Shown in pieces: positions 60,654-64,000 of a stretch of 64,000 nucleotides of DNA. Origin of the DNA: UBA8524 sp964215915 (GTDB lineage Bacteria > Bacteroidota > Bacteroidia > UBA8524); assembly GCA_964215915.1 (NCBI GenBank), contig CAXPEB010000080.1, positions 12,942 to 76,941 of the forward strand, written 5' to 3'. Both the position numbers and the translations under genes were made by a program. The notes beneath the pieces were generated by a model. The model did no database searches, was not told the origin of the DNA, and was given only the letters and a program-made list of their open reading frames with translations. Each line of letters opens with the position of its first letter. The first letter of the stretch is position 1.

Positions 60654-61216
60654 TATCCCTTGGCTCTTTCCAGGTAGGCTCCGGTATTGGGATCGATCTT
60701 CACCACATCGCCGATGTTCACGAAAAGGGGAACCTGTATCTCCGCTCCTGTTTCCACGGTTGCCGGTTTCATGGCATTGGTTGCCGTATCGCCTTTCACG
60801 CCGGGTTCGGTATAGGTAATTTCCAGCTCCACGGAGGAAGGAGCCGCTGCATATACGGGTTGATCCGATTCGAAGGCTACCTGTACGATCATTTCCTCTT
60901 TCATGAATGGAGCAGCTGAACCGAAGAACTGTTCGTCGACATAAAGCTGCTCGAACGTTTCCTGATCCATACACACCAAGTTGTTTCCGTCTTTATAGAG
61001 GTACTGGAGCTCTTTGGTTTCCACACGGGCAAGGTCCACGTTCTCTCCTGAGCGAAACCGGTTTTCCACCAGTTTTCCGCTGCGTACGTTTCTCATTTTG
61101 GCCTGGTAAAAAGCCCGGAGGTTGCCCGGAGTACGGTGCTGCCATTCAATGACCTGAACCAGCTCGCCATTGTAGCGCAGGAATGCGCCAACGCTTACAT
61201 CAGAAGTAGTTGCCAT
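60653..61216 (-). CDS. efp: Translation elongation factor P
   Basis: A 187-residue EF-P, which helps ribosomes past polyproline stretches. All three domains are present, ending VNIGDVVKIDPNTGAYLERAK. The loop that reaches the peptidyl-transferase centre reads HRTPGNLRAF, with Asn32 at the tip where other bacteria have a modified Lys or Arg. I recall the same Asn in other Bacteroidota EF-Ps. EpmA or EarP modification therefore cannot apply. It is the first gene of a leftward operon and is preceded by a TATATTTG box. Confidence 0.95.
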   Translation of the reverse strand: MATTSDVSVGAFLRYNGELVQVIEWQHRTPGNLRAFYQAKMRNVRSGKLVENRFRSGENVDLARVETKELQYLYKDGNNLVCMDQETFEQLYVDEQFFGSAAPFMKEEMIVQVAFESDQPVYAAAPSSVELEITYTEPGVKGDTATNAMKPATVETGAEIQVPLFVNIGDVVKIDPNTGAYLERAKG

Positions 61217-61230
61217 AAATAAAATTTGGG

Positions 61231-61238
61231 CAAATATA
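61231..61238 (-). promoter_or_regulatory. efp: -7 box of efp (TATATTTG)
   Basis: Minus-strand TATATTTG, 14 nt before the efp ATG. Confidence 0.55.
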
Positions 61239-61244
61239 GTTCGC

Positions 61245-62357
61245 CTAGTCCCTCACTAGCAAACGAAAGACATATTCATTCAGCCTTACGGTAAGCAGTC
61301 CCCGGGCCTCCGTTTGAAGACGGAGCACATCCCCTTCTCTCACCCACCTGAAAGGCACCCGCCTGCCATCTGCAGCGTACAGCTCCAGCACTTCTACTTT
61401 GTTAACTCCCCTAAGGTAAAAGAGCCCTCCCGAAGGGTTCGGGTAAAGCTGCAAGGATTCAGGTTCCCTTACAAACCTGACCGGGTTAGCGGAAACCTCT
61501 TCCAGCGCGGCATAAACCGGGTAATGATCAGAAACGGTTTGGGCATAATCGGTGATGTACAAGTCGAGCAGGTAGCGTTTGCAACTCTTATCCGTGTACC
61601 GGGCGGTCAATTGGGTATTTAACCAGATATGATCGATCATGGCACTACCGAACACCCAGGAATTTTGTCCGATTTCAGAAAGCTCACGCGTAAGGAAACG
61701 TCCGTTTACTTCCAGGGTATCGATGGAGCTGGGTTTCCCGGAGATCAGGCTATAATCCAAATCGTCGTTCCAGTCGCCCAGGATAATCAGGTTCCGGTTT
61801 TCCTGTTGCTTTGTCCATTCGAGTAAATGCAGGCAGGATTTGCGTCGGTTCTCCCAGGATTTTTCCTGTTCGGTGGCATTACCGGTATTCGCTTTAAGGT
61901 GAATGCCGATCACACAAAGTGTGTCGGGACGGCCTTTTCTGACTAACAAGGTCATAAGCGGCAATCTTCCGCTGGCAAAATCCGCAGAAAATGTGGCCAG
62001 CAATTGTGAGTCGGCGATGGATTCCCAGTACCGGTTATCCCAGACGAGAGCCATTTTCTGATCCTGCCAGTAATCGGAGAAGCGGTACCCGAAATGGCCG
62101 AGATCCTTCAAGCCGGCTGCCAGTGCCGCAGTATCGCACACTTCCTGCAAGGCCCATATATCGATACGGGAAGCCTGCAACACATTCAGTACCTCCTGGC
62201 GTTGCAGCGACTTGTTCTGTGGTCCGTTTTGATCATGCCCCCACCAGTAGAGGTTCCAGGTACCCACATCGATACGCTTGCTGCTTCCGACAGCCGGAAC
62301 CTGGGCCTGTAAAAGGCCCGTTGAGAGGAAAAGAGCAAGAAAAAGAAGTTGCCGCAC
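61245..62357 (-). CDS. Secreted endonuclease/exonuclease/phosphatase protein with T9SS-like tail
   Basis: A 370-residue exported protein. It has a signal peptide (QLLFLALFLSTGLLQAQ) and an EEP domain (about residues 25-285) with RIDVGTWNLYWWG, WALQEV (metal-binding Glu), IGIHLKANTGN, ILGDWNDDL and SDHYPVYAAL, the catalytic Asp-His pair. The C-terminal 70 residues begin SLQLYPNPSGGLFYLRG and resemble a type A T9SS sorting domain. It is probably an extracellular nuclease or phosphatase. The start codon is GTG (62357), preceded 4 nt upstream by CACATTTG, one base off the -7 consensus. Confidence 0.85.
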   Translation of the reverse strand: MRQLLFLALFLSTGLLQAQVPAVGSSKRIDVGTWNLYWWGHDQNGPQNKSLQRQEVLNVLQASRIDIWALQEVCDTAALAAGLKDLGHFGYRFSDYWQDQKMALVWDNRYWESIADSQLLATFSADFASGRLPLMTLLVRKGRPDTLCVIGIHLKANTGNATEQEKSWENRRKSCLHLLEWTKQQENRNLIILGDWNDDLDYSLISGKPSSIDTLEVNGRFLTRELSEIGQNSWVFGSAMIDHIWLNTQLTARYTDKSCKRYLLDLYITDYAQTVSDHYPVYAALEEVSANPVRFVREPESLQLYPNPSGGLFYLRGVNKVEVLELYAADGRRVPFRWVREGDVLRLQTEARGLLTVRLNEYVFRLLVRD

Positions 62358-62453
62358 CCTGCAAATGTGGGGGTTTCATCGGATAAGCAATACGTTTGAT
62401 GATCAGAAATGTGTAAATTTTTTGATCCCTTTGGTGCATATTTGTCCAAAACC

Positions 62454-62726
62454 ATGTTAGTAACGCTCCGACAACTTCAATATGTGATAGCTGTTTCCGA
62501 AACAGGCAGCTTCAGCAAGGCTGCCGACATCTGTGCAGCAGAACAAAGCACGGTCAGCCAGCAGGTAAAGGCCCTGGAAGAAAGGCTGGGACGCCAGTTG
62601 TTCAATCGGAGTACTCTGCCTATAACCACTACTGAAGAAGGGCTTCGGGTTGTTCAACAGGCCCGGGAAATCATTGAAAAGGTAGAAGAAATGATCAAAC
62701 CTTTTAAAAGAACCCCGGGGTTTTGA
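62454..62726 (+). CDS. Stand-alone LysR-type HTH protein
   Basis: A 90-residue protein consisting only of a LysR-family DNA-binding domain (LRQLQYVIAVSETGSFSKAA, DICAAEQSTVSQQVKALEE, LGRQLFNRSTLPITTTEEG) and the start of the linker helix (REIIEKVEEMIKPF). The usual 200-residue effector-binding domain is absent; the frame stops at 62726 and only 75 nt remain before the next gene, so no remnant follows. It may be a natural short regulator or a truncated gene. The ATG at 62454 is favoured over an upstream frame start at 62409. Confidence 0.75.
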   Translation: MLVTLRQLQYVIAVSETGSFSKAADICAAEQSTVSQQVKALEERLGRQLFNRSTLPITTTEEGLRVVQQAREIIEKVEEMIKPFKRTPGF

Positions 62727-62801
62727 TTTTGCTGTTTTGGCAATCTCCCCACCCGGCCTTAAAAAGTTGTGCATTACACCGCAGCGCCGTAATATGCGGC
62801 C

Positions 62802-63506
62802 ATGAATGCCCCCTCACTGGAAATTGCCGGAATTCGGATCGACGAGTTCTCCACCACGCTTACTGACATTCTTGTAGCACTGTTTTGCTTCTATGCGGCT
62901 TACGTCCTGCAGGCATACAGGAAAAAGCACAAGTCGGGATCATTACTGATCTGGCATTTCGTATTTCTCGGACTGGGTACCTTTCTGGGTGGAGTAATGG
63001 GCCATGGTTTTCTCTATGCTTTAGGAATGACCGGAAAATTACCGGGCTGGTTGTTTAGTATGATTTCAGTCTTGTGCCTGGAAGGATTTGTACTGGAACA
63101 ATTGCACCGGCAGGTTCGTCCGGTATGGTTCAATACGTTCTTTTCGCTGATCCTGATCAATTTTATCGTATTTGCCCTACTGGCGGTATCCGGGTTATCG
63201 TTTATCTGGGTGGAAGTGCATACCGTCGCAGGCCTTCTGTTATTTGTTGGGGGCGCCGGTTTATGGATGATACGGAAAGGAAGAATGAAAAAGATGTTTA
63301 TCCGTTTCTGGCAGGGTATTGCCGCTGCATTCCTGGCGGCTTTGGTCTTTGTGTTGAAGATATCCTTGCACCGCTGGTTTAACCACCTGGATATTAGTCA
63401 TGTTTTTCTGGGAATCTCAGCCTGGTATTTTTACCGGGGAGCCCACGACTGGTTTGCCGGACTTGATTTGGAAAAACATCCGGAAGTTGCCGAAAGAATG
63501 GCTTAA
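62802..63506 (+). CDS. Multi-pass membrane protein of unknown function
   Basis: A 234-residue protein with about seven hydrophobic segments, starting at TDILVALFCFYAAYVLQAY. Conserved-looking polar residues lie in the membrane: GHGFLY (about residue 68), VEVHTVAGLLL (about 145), and LDISHVFLGISAWYFYRGAHDW near the end, so several His could bind a metal or haem. The pattern suggests a DUF6962-like or alkaline-ceramidase-like hydrolase, a weak inference from memory. It follows the LysR-HTH gene by 75 nt. Confidence 0.7.
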   Translation: MNAPSLEIAGIRIDEFSTTLTDILVALFCFYAAYVLQAYRKKHKSGSLLIWHFVFLGLGTFLGGVMGHGFLYALGMTGKLPGWLFSMISVLCLEGFVLEQLHRQVRPVWFNTFFSLILINFIVFALLAVSGLSFIWVEVHTVAGLLLFVGGAGLWMIRKGRMKKMFIRFWQGIAAAFLAALVFVLKISLHRWFNHLDISHVFLGISAWYFYRGAHDWFAGLDLEKHPEVAERMA

Positions 63507-63758
63507 AGCCGCCTAACCTAAATTCAACTTTATCTGATTTATTCTAAAAGGATGATCTGAGCGACAAGTATTCAAAACCGCTGACAAGTCTCCCTCTGCC
63601 CTCAGATTTTGGTCTTGGTTACCATTAACATCTTATACAGTGCCGCGAATGATTCTTCCGCCGCCGTCAAAAAAGCTGATGTGTGTTCCTGCCTTACGGC
63701 CTTTTAACGGATCAAGGACAAAACCTGTGGGTAGTGATCGTTGTGTTCTTACTTGAAT

Positions 63759-63788
63759 GCCCATTTTTTACTTGTCTAAAAAATGGGC
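63759..63788. terminator. Perfect 12-bp hairpin, terminator-like
   Basis: GCCCATTTTTTA (63759-63770) pairs exactly with TAAAAAATGGGC (63777-63788) around CTTGTC. The stem is A/T-rich at the loop end and the T-run is inside the stem, so it is not a standard terminator. It is 250 nt after the last gene. Confidence 0.45.
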
Positions 63789-63808
63789 GAAAAAAGGACA
63801 GTTTTCCT

Positions 63809-63820
63809 GAAGGCGCCTTC
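63809..63820. repeat. Perfect 12-nt palindrome GAAGGCGCCTTC
   Basis: A self-complementary 12-mer 20 nt right of the hairpin above. It could be a protein-binding site or part of a repeated element; nothing else in the window repeats it. Confidence 0.4.
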
Positions 63821-64000
63821 CCGCCGCACCAGCCTCCCCCCGCAACAAAAGCCTGGCCATCGCTGGAATCTTTTCCATACCCTTATTCATTTGGTAAACA
63901 TGCGTTTTCAAGATAACGGGAATAGACAACTCCCTGTTTCATAAGAAAAGATTAAGGCGATTTGGCGCACAGGCTCCTGCACGCTTTTGTTGCGGCTCGC

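Larger units (their letters stand above)
63507..64000. other. Gene-free stretch at the window end
   Basis: No convincing gene was found in these 494 bases. A 77-codon frame at 63683-63916 has proline- and lysine-rich composition and no motif. The stretch includes a perfect 12-bp inverted repeat and a 12-bp palindrome, listed separately. No -7 box or ribosomal or tRNA sequence was recognised. The last 60 bases may belong to something beyond the window. Confidence 0.5.

Noticed and set aside
60654..60974. N-terminal extension of the ureohydrolase by 107 codons
   Set aside because: The extension is efp read in another frame. The ATG at 60653 gives the normal family length.
63683..63916. 77-codon frame near the window end
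   Set aside because: Low-complexity Pro/Lys composition, no -7 box or family motif, and it crosses both palindromes.

Overview
The window is a gene-dense stretch (64 kb, roughly half G+C) of a chromosome from a Bacteroidota bacterium, probably Flavobacteriales or a near relative. This rests on several signals. Promoter boxes have the phylum's TAnnTTTG form, and almost no gene has a Shine-Dalgarno sequence. Secreted proteins end in type IX secretion (T9SS) sorting domains. Families largely confined to the phylum occur (DUF3276/PUR-like, DUF4199, DUF4382, gliding-motility-type C-terminus). EF-P carries the loop typical of the phylum. No rRNA, tRNA, insertion sequence, prophage or CRISPR array was seen.

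Layout. 1-11.6 kb: housekeeping genes (fabI fragment, pdxH, a NUDIX hydrolase, dps, rseP, hscB, ffh, a cobalamin adenosyltransferase) and a compact leftward operon with DUF4199, SRPBCC, plsC, gatC and a LolD-type ATPase. 11.6-19.5 kb: DUF3276, an MsbA-type ABC exporter, an amino acid dehydrogenase, kdsB with a GreA-C-like protein and an ABC-F ATPase in one overlapping operon, then rarA. 19.5-22.6 kb: the least conventional part, with a small possible lipocalin, a 336-nt gene-free stretch full of hairpins, a 300-residue orphan protein and a PrsW-type protease. 22.6-30 kb: peptidases, a thioredoxin-like secreted protein, a YkgJ protein and a T9SS-exported M43 metalloprotease. 30-38 kb: surface polysaccharide and envelope genes (GT4, epimerase, SLC13 transporter, NfeD protease, LysM protein, O-antigen ligase, GT2). 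38.2-48.1 kb: one giant PKD-repeat surface protein of 3297 residues. 48.2-64 kb: a membrane TPR-HTH regulator, cystathionine beta-synthase, a BtuF-like protein, an XRE-like regulator with a probable operator, a CoA transferase, map, an NFACT protein, a TPR histidine kinase, then a leftward operon (efp, ureohydrolase, cysteine desulfurase), a secreted nuclease-like protein, a LysR DNA-binding domain standing alone, and a multi-pass membrane protein. The last 494 bases hold no convincing gene but contain two strong palindromes.

How it fits together. kdsB, the MsbA-like exporter, plsC, GT2/GT4 and the O-antigen ligase all serve the outer membrane and its polysaccharide. RseP, PrsW, NfeD and the LolD-type ATPase serve envelope quality control and lipoprotein transport. 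The giant PKD protein, the M43 protease and the nuclease-like protein are probably exported by T9SS.

The most interesting observations are: (1) an 18-module PKD array in the giant gene, within which a two-module unit is repeated three times at an exact 504-nt period; (2) five genes whose start codon lies exactly 4 nt after a TAnnTTTG box, suggesting leaderless mRNAs; (3) several places where a terminator U-tract contains the next gene's -7 box; (4) a hairpin-rich gene-free stretch beside an orphan gene; (5) triple TGTACA sites upstream of an HTH gene; and (6) a LysR protein reduced to its DNA-binding domain.
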